Source: Pelomyxa schiedti
Taxonomy: Eukaryota; Evosea; Pelobiontida; Pelomyxidae
Direction: 5' to 3'
DNA: 52,962 bases
NCBI GenBank assembly: GCA_020536535.1
Contig: JAHLWZ010000903.1
Span: 1-52,962 of the forward strand
In this document: piece by piece, positions 10,405 through 22,482 of the stretch
Layout of the letters: every line of letters begins with the position of its first letter
Numbering within the stretch: the first letter of the stretch is position 1
Notes under the pieces: generated by a model
Database searches by the model: none
Told to the model about the DNA's origin: nothing
The model's input: the letters and a program-made list of their open reading frames with translations, nothing else
Program-made: the position numbers and the translations under genes

Positions 10405-11403
10405 ATGGCTGCGTACAGCGTCGTTTCGTTTTATGATCAAACAGCACCTTGGTACGACCGGCTTTATCAGGACTGGGGCGCGTCAGTTGGGCGCCAGAGC
10501 TCCCTCATTGCCGAAATCGGGGTCTCACGCTCCTGGCTGAGAAGGGCCACTCCCGACATAGCGCAGCCTTATGGGAGGGGCCGGATTCTCGACGTGGCTT
10601 GCGGGATCGGCACGCAGTCCATTGGCCTCATGGCCCTCGGATTCAACGTGAGAGGGTCCGACATCAGCCCAGTTGCTGTCCAGAGGGCATTCTCAGAGTC
10701 TCAGAGGCTGAATCTGAACCCGTTGGTGGCCACTGACGGCGGGCCTTCCGAGCAATGGTGCCTGGTTGCAGATATGAGGAACGCGTTTTCGTCCCACCGT
10801 GGTGGCTACGACCTGGTCATTGCTTATGACAACTGCCTGCCCCACCTCTCTGAGGAGGATATCCTGGTTTCGCTGAAGCAGATGTACATGTGTGCCAGGC
10901 CTGGGGGTGGCTGCCTGGTTTCTGTCAGAGATTACATTCAACTACTAACACAGGCTGCATGCGCACCAACGCCGGCGTTGAAGGTTCTGGGCTTCAGCGA
11001 GAAGGGCATCCCCATATTTCAGGAGCCTCTGAAACCTGAGATGCATCCATATGGAGTGAGATGCATTCGAGATAAGGAGTGCGTTCTATACCAAGTGTGG
11101 CGGTTTGAGTGCCAAAAAGTGGGTTCTGGATGGCTGCCATTGAGTTACGAAGTAAACCTGATCACAACTGAACTTGCTCCGGTCGGGAGCGCTTCAGTAT
11201 CCCAGAGCTTGAATACTACCCTGTTGTGCACCCGATATAACATAATCTCTACTGATAGGTACTCGTTTTTTTTTTCCCCTGTGTAGTGTGTGCTTAACAC
11301 TTATTTTAGGATTATGGAGCTGATGAGGGCGGCTGGATTCATTGATGTTGAGAGGATCGACGACCCCAGGGCACACCAACCAATCATCATTGGAACAAGG
11401 TAA
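10405..11403 (+). CDS. Class I SAM methyltransferase, glycine/sarcosine N-methyltransferase-like
   Basis: Two exons (10405-11258, 11310-11403; 51-base intron with a T-run) give 315 residues. The N terminus F-Y-D-Q-T-A-P-W-Y-D-R-L is typical of the glycine/sarcosine methyltransferase group. SAM motif I is D-V-A-C-G-I-G-T-Q-S-I-G-L near residue 63, followed by G-S-D-I-S-P. Motif D-N-C-L-P-H-L near residue 148 and S-V-R-D-Y near residue 182 match the same group. The enzyme would transfer a methyl group from S-adenosylmethionine to a small amine or acid in the cytosol; the substrate cannot be read from sequence. The ATG at 10405 has an upstream in-frame TAG. Convergent with the VPS9 gene 150 bases downstream. 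Confidence 0.86.
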
Positions 11404-11554
11404 CACCCAAACCAATCCATGTTTCCACTAAATTTGAAAACCAAGGCCCGACGAATGAGCACGCGAAATGCTCTTAGTGTGAAAAAACAATGTCTAGTCA
11501 AAACAAAATTTTTGAAATTACAAAATGAGTTGTACAGATAACATGTTGCTCACA

Positions 11555-13946
11555 TTAGGGGTTGTGCATGGCAACAACAATTTCTTCTGGGCGTAAGGAT
11601 GTGATCATTGTGAGTGCAGTCTGAAACGTTACAAAGATGTACCCCGCTTCTCCTCGTAGATCATCATCAGACATGAAGTGCTCAATATATTTACAGTCTG
11701 TAGGGTGTTATACATTGCAGGAAAGTGTGAAGTTACCTGTAAAGGGGTGTTGTAAATTGGCTTTTAAAAGTACAAACGCGAAGAGAGGTAGAAAGTCATC
11801 GGCAGTTCTAGAAATGTAAGGTACAGGTACCAACATGTAACCTATTACATAGAAACTGTCCTGCCTTTCCCCCAAAAGTTATCAACACAGGTTTTAATTC
11901 CATGTGCAACATCTAGTGTGGTGAGCAAAATTAAATGGCGTTTTTTTCCTACCAATAAGACACTGGGTCTTTTCCCAAGGCGTTTTGGCTTGGCCAAGTC
12001 TCTTAGCAGCTGCTTAATGTTTAGCACTTTGCACTCCAATGAGGGCATTACCTTCAATTGCCGTTCCATATGGTACAAAATCTGGTGGTTGTACAGTTCC
12101 ATTTCTCTGTTGATGTGGTTAACATGGAAACTTCGTCATGTGAAATAACCTCATTTAGCCAGAATTCCTTTCGTACACCCATTTGTGATGGTGAGATTGA
12201 GGAGTATTGGGCTGAGTGTTGTCTGTAGTTGTCATCATCCCCAGAAAACTGTTTTGGTTTTTTTTCGGTAATTTGGAGGATACTACAGGTATGTACTTGT
12301 GAAACATAACAATCCCACAAAATTGTACGAGCATGTTGAAAAATAATTTCTAGTAATGCACGGTCTACAACTGATTGAATTCTTGTCAGTGATTTGTAGA
12401 CTTTTGTGACATCGTTCCCCATGTTCACTATTCGTGCAAAAAAAGTTTTACCACTTTTTCCTAGAAATCATTTTGACATACTTGCATGTTCTTCAGTAAT
12501 TCTCAGAATCTCCTCCACAGCATTGTCGGTGCCAATATCTGGGACAATTGCGATCTCTGAACAAACTTGATTCAAACTTCGTTTAAGGACAGGTCCGAGA
12601 GGATGTGCCTTCAAACTATTTCAGGTTAAAGTTATTTTCTTGTTCACGAAGTTTTGTGGTTTAAGAAAGAAAGAAACATGTAGAGACTTCGAAACATCTC
12701 GGAAGTGATAGACAAATGTATCAAGATCAAAATCTTCTTCAGTAGCATTTCGTACAGTTTTCAGCCATTGTTGGTACCAGGCCACAACCTACCCAAATAA
12801 TTAGATTGATGCCCTGTCTGAGTGTTCGAGTTAACTTTACTTCATTTCCAGTACTGTTTAGAATTTCAGTATTCTTTTTCGTGGAAACTGGGCTTAATGC
12901 CTGTACTCGTGACTGCTCAATGTCAGAAGTTAATGGGTTGTTTTCACACATACACTATCGTCTTGGGACCATTGAGTGTGATAGTCCTTGAACATATTGA
13001 AAGTCGTGAATAAACCTTCATGTGCAATAGCCCCCCCAACAATAGGTCCTGACGTGACACTTGCCAGTAACCTTTCAGACCCTTCTGGCTACATTCTGTA
13101 AGGGAAATTTTGACATAGTGGCGGATAACAAGAGTAAAAGGGGGCGGGTGTGATTCTGAGCCAAGGGAAGATTCTTTTCGCATGTGAAACTGATCCAATG
13201 TAACATTGTGCCTTAGTGGTCTTCCACATGCCTATTTTGGAATGCACAGTACACATAAGAAAATGGCAATACATTCAAACAGAACCCACCCTGGACATTG
13301 CACGTATTCTTTTTGTGGTTGGTGACACCAGTGTCCAAGAGGGCACTGGTGGAGGGACAAGGTCATCATCAAGTTGAGGTGATGGTGAAGTCGAGTTATG
13401 TTTCTCTCCGCTACAGTCAGCAGCTGTTGTAAAAGAGATGCCAAGGGGAGGAGTAGAAGAAGGAATGCGTGGAAGGCACTCTCCTACATTCAGGATCGGT
13501 GTTTCAAGAGTGGTAAGTAACTTATCCACTGCAATTACATCTTGCTCTGCCGGCGGTAATTCTGCACCATCGGGGGTTGGTGCTGGTGCGGAAAGTGACC
13601 TAAAGCAGTGCAAATCATGAGCACTTCTGGAATGCAAAACGGCGGACGGCCCGTGCGGAGAACGCTCCGTAGGCGGCCGGGACGCCGTCCATCGGCCAGT
13701 TGACGGAGACACGGCGTCCGATGCAGAATCACTACCACTGTGGCTGCGATACCTCAGGGATGCCAAGGAGTCGCAGTTCGCTTCGTCACTCGTAAAATGG
13801 GTGGGTGTGGTACTTGCGGCGTTTAGAAAAAGTGGAGGAGGAGACGATGAAGGAGGGACACTGAGTGGGGTCGGGGAGTGTGCACGCGGATCTGACGAAG
13901 ACATGCAGTTAGATCTCGGACGCCCACAAACAACCGTCGGCTGCAT
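11555..13946 (-). CDS. VPS9-domain protein, probable Rab5-family exchange factor
   Basis: This gene has about a dozen exons. Boundaries I am sure of: exon 1 13946-13290, exon 2 13231-13081, exon 3 13048-12954, exon 4 from 12915. The final exon ends at TAA 11557-11555. Exon 1 encodes about 219 Ser/Pro-rich, probably disordered residues. The C-terminal third is a VPS9 domain: K-T-P-W-E-K-T-Q-C-L-I, then the invariant A-D-D-F-L-P-L-F (Asp of the GEF site, at about 11800), then G-E-A-G-Y-I-F-V-T-F-Q. VPS9 domains load GTP on Rab5-type GTPases on early endosomes. The middle region (V-V-A-W-Y-Q-Q-W-L and a helical stretch) I cannot assign. Introns run from 32 bases (13080-13049) to about 70. An optional intron near 12290 leaves about 16 residues uncertain. 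Confidence 0.82.
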
Positions 13947-14138
13947 CGTTGCAACAAATATGCCTTTTTATGTTTTCGTTTGATGTCTTAATTTTCTTGC
14001 GACTCTAGAGTTTTTGTCGGTCAACAAACTGATACTGTCACAGGTGGCATCATCCACCGGACTACAAAACGTCCAGTCAAAGGGTCCAGGCATCTCAGAT
14101 ATTCCGAGTTGAGAATCACCCCCAAAAACTCTCATCGG
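13947..14138. promoter_or_regulatory. Divergent promoter region, VPS9 gene and HEAT gene
   Basis: 192 bases separate the two divergent starts. I see no clear TATA element. The sequence is moderately AT-rich next to two GC-rich first exons. Confidence 0.3.
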
Positions 14139-16118
14139 ATGCTACGCACTTCGTTCCCTACGGGCAACCCCGCATCCGTCGTCGTCACCGTGCCCGCAAC
14201 GTCGGTGTCGATCGTCGCGCCTCCTTCTGCGACGGCGTCCGACGCCGCGGTCGAGTCTGCCCTCGACGACGTCACTCCCCGGTCGCTCTCGTCGGACGCC
14301 CTTGTGTCCCTCAGGGCCAAGTTCGACGCCGGGCAGGTCGGCGCGGGCGCGGATCTGGAGCGCCTGGCGTCCAACGTCGTGAGGCTGCTGGCCGAGGACA
14401 CCTACGATCTGCAGTGGAAGCACCGCGTCCTGCTCGGGTACCTGGCGGTCGACATCGCCAAGGCGCGGCCGCAGCTGCGCGACCGGCTGCGCGGCGAGAT
14501 GCTGGCGCTGGCGAACCGGCTTATGGGAGCGAGGCAGAAGACGCGGCAGGAGTACTACGGCGACGGCGGCGCCCCCGACGGCGTCAAGGACCTCGCGATG
14601 CTGCCCACCGAGGGCTGGGGCAGCCTCGAGGTCTCGGTGTGGGCCGCCGGCCAGCTGGTGCCGAGGCTATTCGCGGAAGAGGAGCCGGAGTCGCCGGCGA
14701 CCCTGGAATTGGCCCTCAGCTGCGCGAGACACGCGAACAGATACGTGAGGCAGGCTGGGTTTTGCCTCGCCCAGTCTGTTTTGGGCTGCGAGACTCTCAC
14801 GGCCACTGCGAAGGGCAGGCTCCACGCGACCGCGATAGGCTCTGGGCTGGTCCCTGTTGTTGCGCGCGGATTGTGTGACCCTTGGCCTCAGGTGAGGTTC
14901 ACTGCCGCTTTCGCGGCCAGGAACTTCCTGGAATTGGACTCTACACCGAACGGCCGCCGGGTGTGGATAAAGGACCTCCTGGCTCCGCTGTTTGTGTGCC
15001 GGCACGACTTTGCAGAGGGGGTGAGGAGAACGTCGCATGTGAACTGGAGGCGGGCAGTAGGAATGGTTGGAAAGCAACTGCTTGCCCAAAATGCTGCGCT
15101 GATCACAGAGTTCTTGCTCTCTTCAGAGATGGCAGAAACTCATGAGGAGCGAGTTGCTGTGTGCGAGTCTGTAGGTGAATTTGCCGCCCTCGTTTCAAGG
15201 GATGCTGTGCAACCCCACGCCAAAGCACTTGGCCATCTGTTGGTGTTGAGGCTCAAAGACTCCCACTGGAATGTAAGGCTCGCTGCGTGCAATTCGTTGC
15301 ACGACTTTGTTGCAGTTTTTCCAGATGAACTGCTTGCGGACTCAGGGGATAACGAGGCAGGAGTTGTTCGCCAGCTCCTCGGGATGCTAGGTGATGAGAT
15401 TTCTGGTGTTCGGGAGGCCGCAGCAGCCGCCATTGGCGCGTGTGCCCGAAGCACTAGTAATTCCAGTACAAAGGCTCAAATCCATGAACTAATATCCTCT
15501 AGTATCCCAACAATGTTGCTGTGTGTACAAAGCCAGCCTCTTCCTCCTGGGGTACTTTCCCGGGAACACGTATTTACCGAGGAAGAAAAGCACGCTCACG
15601 ATAATGATATTACAGTGCACACATCACAACAGTCATTTGGGTGCTGCAATTTAGACCAACACAACACTACGGCCTCTACTTCTTCAGTCACAGAACCCCC
15701 CTCTTCCGAAACAGTAGCTAGCACTCCTTCCGGTCTTCAAGAAGCACACCAACACCATCACTCTTCAACAGATACAACAACCGATGCATCACCACAATGT
15801 GATGAGCAACCCTGGAGATGGACAGACGGCGCGGTGTACCTACTGCGGGAGGCCTCCAAACTATGGCCAACTGAATCAACACGTTTTCTGACGGAACTGG
15901 ATGCAGCCTCCCGGTGCCGGTGGTTTGCACACCAACAGAATCTTCAGCACACCATTTCACAGCAGCTTCCAGCCATCCTTGTTGCCCTTGGGCCCAGTAA
16001 CACTGTAAAGTATCGGCACTTAGGTCTCCTCACTGGACAACAACAAACACAACACAACAACCCCCATCAAGGCACTGTTTTGCCACCTATGTCAACCAAA
16101 AGAACATCAGACTCCTGA
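14139..16118 (+). CDS. HEAT-repeat protein, single exon
   Basis: An uninterrupted frame starts at ATG 14139 and ends at TGA 16118, giving 659 residues. Residues 60-480 show paired-helix repeats with the HEAT pattern, for example W-P-Q-V-R-F-T-A-A-F-A-A-R near residue 250, H-W-N-V-R-L-A-A-C near residue 375 and G-V-R-E-A-A-A-A-A-I near residue 425. Such solenoids bind long partners in trafficking, kinase-phosphatase or nuclear transport complexes. A Ser/Thr/His-rich linker of about 90 residues precedes a final helical block. The first 600 bases are very GC-rich (Ala/Arg/Asp codons ending in G or C) and the last 600 are not. It is the longest unspliced gene in the window. I cannot name the orthologue. 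Confidence 0.7.
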   Translation: MLRTSFPTGNPASVVVTVPATSVSIVAPPSATASDAAVESALDDVTPRSLSSDALVSLRAKFDAGQVGAGADLERLASNVVRLLAEDTYDLQWKHRVLLGYLAVDIAKARPQLRDRLRGEMLALANRLMGARQKTRQEYYGDGGAPDGVKDLAMLPTEGWGSLEVSVWAAGQLVPRLFAEEEPESPATLELALSCARHANRYVRQAGFCLAQSVLGCETLTATAKGRLHATAIGSGLVPVVARGLCDPWPQVRFTAAFAARNFLELDSTPNGRRVWIKDLLAPLFVCRHDFAEGVRRTSHVNWRRAVGMVGKQLLAQNAALITEFLLSSEMAETHEERVAVCESVGEFAALVSRDAVQPHAKALGHLLVLRLKDSHWNVRLAACNSLHDFVAVFPDELLADSGDNEAGVVRQLLGMLGDEISGVREAAAAAIGACARSTSNSSTKAQIHELISSSIPTMLLCVQSQPLPPGVLSREHVFTEEEKHAHDNDITVHTSQQSFGCCNLDQHNTTASTSSVTEPPSSETVASTPSGLQEAHQHHHSSTDTTTDASPQCDEQPWRWTDGAVYLLREASKLWPTESTRFLTELDAASRCRWFAHQQNLQHTISQQLPAILVALGPSNTVKYRHLGLLTGQQQTQHNNPHQGTVLPPMSTKRTSDS

Positions 16119-16263
16119 AATTCTAACCTCCCAAAGAGAACAGGTTATTGACCTCTTTGGGTCCCAGTCCCCACGGCACTTCCGCAATCAGAAGTCGTTT
16201 AACCTTTCCGCTAATCGCCCAAACAACAAAATTTTCCTCAATTTCACCTCACAATCACCAAAC

Positions 16264-19119
16264 ATGTCAGGCACACAAGGGACAGGCGCCGACCCGAGCG
16301 AACAAGCAGACTTTGACCCCGACGCCAACGCCGCGGCGCGCTCGGGCTCGGGGTCGGGCTCCGGCGGTAGCAGCTGCACCAACAGCAACGCCCCCGCCAG
16401 GAAGACCAACGCAAGGCCGCGGGCCCGCTCCAGCGGAGCCGACTGCGCCCTCGCCGCGGACGCCGGGGGCGGCTGCGACGCCGAGAAGCCCGCAGCGCCG
16501 GAGGGAGGGGCGGGAGGCAGGTCTCGGGCGTCGTCGTCGTCGTCTCAGCAGCAACAGCAGCAGCAGCAGAAGAGAGAGAGCCGAACGAGCGAGTTTTTGC
16601 GGCGGGCGTGCGGGGACTACTGCAAGAGGTACCGCTCCAAGCAGATCCTGAAGATGCCGACCGAGACGGCCACCAACGTGTACCGCGCCGTGTACACATA
16701 CACCGCCGAGGCCCTGGCCAAGGTCAACTTGCTGAGGCTGGGAGACGAGCTCAACAGGCACCTGATGATTCCGAACCAGCCGCCGGATCCGTCCTCGTCC
16801 TCGTCCTCGTCTTCTTCTACTCTTGGTGTTGCTGCTGCTGCTGCCTCTACTAGTACAAATCATGCCGCGGCGAAGCCGAGGGCGAGGGCTACTTATGGGA
16901 TTTGTGAGGCTTTTCATGGGTCGAACCAGGGGGTGAACAAAAGCCCGTGGTGCCTTCTTTCTAGCGTGGATGTTTGTGACTCAGCTTTTGCGTTCCAAAG
17001 AGCTTTTGCAATCAATGAAGTACCTGACGGCTTTGTATTTGTTGATAGGGAGTTATCACCAAGTAATTTCCACTTTCCGTATTAATAACACTTCAACCCT
17101 TTTTTTTTTTTTTAACGAAAACAAAAGTTCCTTCAAGAAAGAGAATGCCCGTAGCTGCAAGTAATTGTGCCAATCTTTTGAGTCAACAACAAGAACAAGT
17201 AACGCCTGAACCTCGCCAAAAGCTGTTAAAGTCAGTCCCAACTCCTGCCACCCCTCATGTTACTGGGACCCAGACAGATATAATACATAAACTTACTGTA
17301 GAAAATGAATTTCTAAGGCAGCAGGTTACATATTTGGTATGTATACCTGAAGTAAAATTCGTAGCCTAAAACTTTGCAGGCGTCCTTAGCTGGTGTAAGT
17401 TACCTCTTTTCCCCCCCTGCACTATCAAAGGTCCGAGCCTTGCCCGTGTATGCTTTCTATTCTACCTCCCTTATCTAACCCGAAAAGTGCCCAGCCACTT
17501 CTGAATAAAGGAAATCTAATCGAGCAAGCTTCAATAACCAAGGAACCAGCTATGGAAGTTTCCTCTCGGTCTAAGTGCCCAATTTGCTTAGAAGAAAAGC
17601 CTGAAACGATGGTATTTTCTTTGGAATTACCCCAATAACACCCATATCCTCAAGATGTGGAAACTGGGCTGTAATCATGGTGTATGCCACTCGTGTATGA
17701 AAGAATTTGCACATAGAATTCTTAATGGTGCTGACAACCGGTAATGCCATTGTAATTTTTTTTCGTAAGTGACACAGAGCAGGTGCCCTATATGCCGTTT
17801 TTATTTAGACGACACCTATTTGCACCCATTTCTCACAGAAGAAGAAATCCAACAACTACAGTATTACCGAGACGTAGAAGTTTCTGGTATATTTCTTGCT
17901 TTGTAGCACAGTCACTTAACTCAACACTTACATTATCTTTTATGTGCACAAGTTTCTAGGGCAAGTTGCAGTGATTACCTTGAACCTTCATTTCCTGCAA
18001 ACGTGGCATGGAAGAGATGTCCTCGATGCAATGTAGATATTCAAAGAGACATGGTATAACCTTCTCCCTCCTGGTTTTACTTATCCATGTAGACAAACCA
18101 CATTCACTGCGCCTGCAAAGCAGAATTTTGTTACCTATGTGGAGTTCAGCTTTCACCTTCCCACGATAATGCCTGTGCTTCTGGATGTAATTGCTGGAGT
18201 GTGCACTTTGGGTCTAATGGGCACTGCCCCCTGTTTTGCGACAACGACAAAGGAATGTCTATTACAAATTATTCTCCCAACTAATAGAGGTCCAGATGAC
18301 ACGAAATGTCAGGCATCTTCCCCGATCATGTTTTATCAACAAACTTCACCTCCACCTCAAATGGCAGAAGTTCCTCAATTGCAATCGCAAGTTCAAGCAT
18401 CACACATCAACCACCTAGCGCAATCGCAACCACCCGCAACTTTAGCAGAGCCAGTAATACCCATTTCCCCACAGTATCAGCCAATACAACAATCTGGAAC
18501 AGCTCTCCCACTCCAACAGCCTCTTCCGCAAGTTCAACAACTACAGGCCCAACCAGCTGAAGTTCAAAACAGTCCCATTATATACCCACAATCTCTTAAG
18601 CAGGAACTACTACGCACACAGTTGCACGAGCAACAGCAGCAACTGCAACTCTTGCAGCAGCAGATATTTGAACAACAAAAACAGCTGGAGCTGCAATTTG
18701 TCCCGAGGCAGCAGCCTCTACAACAGCCTCCTCCTCTACAACAACCACCCCCCCAACAATACACCACGCAACAGCAGCCTCCCCCGTTCCCCCCCCACAA
18801 GGAGCTCCAGTACCAACCACTGCCTCCGGGTTCTTCCCGCAACATTCCGATTTCCACCAAAAATGCCACTGCGCAGCCGCTGCTAGGCCACTCGCCGCCG
18901 CCGCCAAGTCCCCCTCCGCTCTTCATGCTGCCGAATGGCTCCACGCCATGCACCCCGCAGCTGTCACCAACACCAAACACAATGCCTTTCTCTCCACAGA
19001 AATCATTCTCCCCAGTACACCCCACGGCTGTTGCACCATATGGAGCACAATCTCCCAACCAACCTGCCCCACCAAGTCCCCTTCCTCTTCCTTCCTCACA
19101 CCAAGCCTGGTTTGGTTAA
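16264..19119 (+). CDS. RBR-like E3 ubiquitin ligase, RING1 and catalytic RING2, no clear IBR, Gln/Pro-rich tail
   Basis: Nine exons close in phase (16264-17078, 17138-17336, 17380-17394, 17438-17611, 17655-17740, 17783-17886, 17953-18053, 18093-18256, 18288-19119), 829 residues. Exon 3 is only 15 bases and the last intron 31. Residues 1-270 hold Ser, Gln and Ala runs plus an unassigned folded block; a short coiled coil follows. RING1: C-P-I-C-L-E-E-K, C-N-H-G-V-C-H-S-C and C-P-I-C-R. About 50 residues later comes a second module, C-P-R-C, N-H-I-H-C-A-C (likely catalytic Cys) and F-C-Y-L-C-G, then Cys/His ligands, resembling the Rcat (RING2) of parkin and HHARI. The usual IBR between them is missing. 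RBR enzymes pass ubiquitin through the Rcat cysteine. The last exon adds about 277 Gln/Pro-rich residues. Confidence 0.8.
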
Positions 19120-19262
19120 AGCTAGGCCCCTCCCCCTACTTATGTATATAAACCTATACTAATAGATGATTCTGCCATCACCAAAAGTTCGTTCCTTGTT
19201 TTTGATTGAAAGTGCGTTGATCTGCAAAAAAAACACAAAATTACATTGATTTTCCATCAAAC

Positions 19263-21943
19263 TTAAACATCGTTTGCCACGCTGCTGGATGTTGGTACTG
19301 CTGTTGCCGATGAGGATGATGCCTTGCTGCGGTGACCGTTGTGTTGCTTTGTGCTGCGAATGTCAGTCTCCGGCACAGAATTCTGAGCTTTTTGGGGTAT
19401 CTGCCCGTGGAACGAGGACAGTGGGAAGTCGTCTTCATAGCAGACATAAACAGTCCTTAGAGTGTCCTCGTTCTTGACCCGAATCATTCTCCTCAGCATG
19501 GTGACACTGTAGCGTGAGAAGTCACCCACTGAATCCAGAAGCTCGTGCATGTGCTCTGACATTGTGATGGTGCAAAGTGGTGTCTTCTCTGGACTGAATA
19601 GAATCGGTTCTGAGTAGCCGGATTCTGGCCACAGATAGCGCCCGCTATCTTCGTATCTTTGTGCTGTATTTACTATGGGGCCATATACATCGGCGTTCAG
19701 CATTTTACTGGTTCCAACAACGCCTATGCTGGCCTTTCCTACAGCCAATCCAATGCGAAGTTTTAGACCTGGGAATCCCGGAAGTCTGCTTGCTAGTAGT
19801 GCATTCAGACCGGGGAGATTTCTCGCAATTAATCTTGCACATTCATGTGCTCTGACACTCAGATCAGTTTCGTCATCATCCAGGGTTGCAAAGCCGAATG
19901 CGGCCATGAATCCATCCCCTAGCCGCTTTGTAAGACCTCTCTTATGGAAGATCGGAGATTCTAGCTTGCTCAGGAAGCAATGTAGAATTAGGGGAAGGCT
20001 TGATTCAAAAGAGGTACATAACACAGAGAATCTGTTAGAGGTTAGATGAGTCTCGAGACAATGAAGATCCACACTTCACAATGTCAACAAAGAGGACAGC
20101 TACATTCTTATATCTAAGCCCTGTGCGGTGAATTCCAGCCAAGAAGTCAGCCTTACTCATTCCAACAAATACACTGGGATAGAACCTAGGCGCTAATGAG
20201 ACACAGAATTCCGTAAATAAAGTACTTCTTCAATTCGTGATTATTCTCTGCTAATTGGTCCACTGCATCAGCTATATCATCCATTTCGGAGAACCAAACA
20301 CTGAGCTTGTAACCCTTCAAGGAGTCTCTATTCGAAACAAGGCCTTCATTTTCGTCATCCTGGCTCAGAAGTGTTGTACCATCAGATTGATAATCATGAA
20401 GCCATTTCACTGCTTTCTAGGGGGAATTAAGTTTTTGCAGCATTTTCATAGTGTAAAGCGGTGTTCACCTTGATTCTACTGAGTCCGAAATTCACACTTC
20501 CAACAGTTGCCACTACAGCAACAACACCGAATGTCAAAGCAATAATAAGACCCACAGCAGCCCTTATGAACGAAGTTCTACGGGCCCTGTAGAAGTAAGA
20601 CTGATCTCCAAGAGTAATTATGTAGGCATCAAATCCGCAGCATGATGCGCCTACTCTAGATGTGGCTACAAGAACTCCATCTATTTTAGTCTGCATTGTT
20701 TGGCCTTTGGTCATATTCCTTGAGACGGCATCAGCGAATGCGCGCTTGACAACGTTGGAAGTGGAATTGGCAACAGGAATAGGAGCGGTCTTGTTTATAT
20801 TGGTCGCGTTATCATACACAGGATCGGTGTAAACTGGTTCCAGAGAGCTTGCAATCATCAATCCAGAGGCATCCACTGCTGCTACTCCCGTGATGCCATT
20901 CACTCCAATGAGATTGGAAAACTCACTAGATATAAAATCTGGTGACATTGCGAACACGACTACTCCCCTCAGGCGTGGAGAATTGGAACTGGAATTTGCC
21001 ATGAGTGCTGCTCCAATTGTCACAGTTGTTTTGCCTCCTGGATCCGTGCCTATTTGTGTCCAGATTGGTTTTCCTGAGATGAAGGACGCCCAGCAGTTCG
21101 TAGAATTCATATCAGCCATTTCTGACACGATACTATTTGGAGCTCCAGGCGGGCCCATTTTGGATATGGTTTGCAGTGTATCTACATCAAACAAGTATGA
21201 CTTGGAGAGAGAATCAGAATTTGGGAACAAAAGCATGGTTGTACCTGCTTTTTGCATGAAGGGAGTGTGTGGGGATAGCAGGGCTGCAATCCTATCTTGT
21301 TATATGTTGGATACCGCTTAATCATCATGAATCCAGTGGAAGCTAGTACAAGTAAGTCCAAACAAAAAAAGCCTAGAGAAAAAGTGGGATATTAATACAC
21401 ACTATAGAGAGCGACCAATTTGCCGCACTTGGAGTCCCTGGAAGGCAGAGTCCAGGCGTACGAGACATTCTCAGCCAGGCGGTCGTACTCCTCCCCATCA
21501 GGCAAGGTTCCCACAGCAGCATTTATCCAGCTGGCCAAGTCATCCAGCAGCCCCTCGCAGTGGGACAGGCTCGACGACATGGACCCCACGGTGTACCCAC
21601 TGGCCAGGGCCAGGGACTTCTCCGCAGTCTGGGAGCTGAGGTGCATGATGGTGTCCCCCGTGATGCCCCACACGGTCATTGTGGGGACAAGCACAGCCAG
21701 GGCGCAGGCGAACAGCACGAGGGCAGTGAGGGGCAGCCGCGAGCAGTGGGAGATGTGCCTGGCCGAGGCGGCGGGGGGCTCCCAGCCGGCCCCGCGGGAC
21801 CCCAGCTCCACCGAGCTGAGGGACCCCGCGGAGCTGGGGCGGCTGAGGCCCAGGCTGAGGGACAGGTGGGAGGGGGGGCCGGAGCTGTGGGAGGACGGAG
21901 TGGGGGCATCTTCGTCGATGGGCGAGACGCGGGATGATGACAT
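19263..21943 (-). CDS. Two-transmembrane sensor adenylyl cyclase (class III)
   Basis: Five exons close in phase (21943-21403, 21295-20469, 20416-20226, 20185-20075, 20031-19263), 812 residues. Order: Ser/Pro-rich cytosolic head, TM1 near residues 72-96, an extracellular domain of about 330 residues that looks like a Cache-type sensor, TM2 near residues 425-450, a membrane-proximal helical linker, then the cyclase. In the cyclase, F-V-D-I-V-K-F and R-L-G-D-G-F give the two metal-binding Asp residues. V-N-T-A-Q-R gives the transition-state Asn and Arg. The base-selecting pair is Lys (K-R-L-G-D) and Asp (D-V-Y-G), the adenylyl rather than guanylyl choice. The layout is like Dictyostelium ACG, which makes cAMP in response to an outside signal. 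The ligand is unknown. The tail is Ser-rich. Confidence 0.85.
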
Positions 21944-22482
21944 GTCTTTTTTTGGGTGGGTGGGGGGCGGGGTGCAGGGCTTGAGTGCTGTGTTTGTTTT
22001 TTTTACGGTTTCAAGCGAGTTTCTTCGTCGACGAGACCTTCCAGAGCAGCCTAATAAGGTTCATTGATGTTTGGCAAAAAAGGTTCGGTACACGGAAATC
22101 AAGTTCCTTGGGCGGGTCACTTAGAGTTGCAGCAACCGTCGACTGGCTTCGCTCATTTTTTCGCTTTGTTCTTTTCCACACTTTTCACAGTGGCCTGTGA
22201 AAAGATAAGCAAGGAAACCCACCAAGTCAATAACTAATCCAGCAGTGCGATCAACAGGTGGGGAATTGAGGTGGGGATTATTGGGGGTGGTTGTTGTGCT
22301 TTGGTTGGTGTCATTTTCGGTAACAGGCAGAAGATTGCAGTACGATTAGTTGGGGGTTCAGGGTTCCAGAGAAATGGATCTGTTGTACTAATTTTGGGTC
22401 TTTTTTTCCACAACAAATTCAGCCAAAAAGAGTCATTTATTTTCCTTTTTTTTTTGTGTACATGGGTACAGTTCTTTGGCTA
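21944..22482. other. Gap upstream of the adenylyl cyclase
   Basis: This holds the cyclase 5' region (T-rich and GT-rich runs) and, at about 22437-22443 on the minus strand, an AATAAA that fits the 3' end of the next gene. The open frames here are short, and I see no gene. Confidence 0.35.

Noticed and set aside
16267-16917. Minus-strand Arg-rich frames across the RBR first exon
   Set aside because: These are shadows of GC-rich Ser/Ala codons; the plus frame continues through nine phase-consistent exons.
21420-22067. Plus-strand 215-codon frame opposite the cyclase first exon
   Set aside because: Shadow of a GC-rich exon; the minus frame carries TM1 and joins the Cache and cyclase exons.
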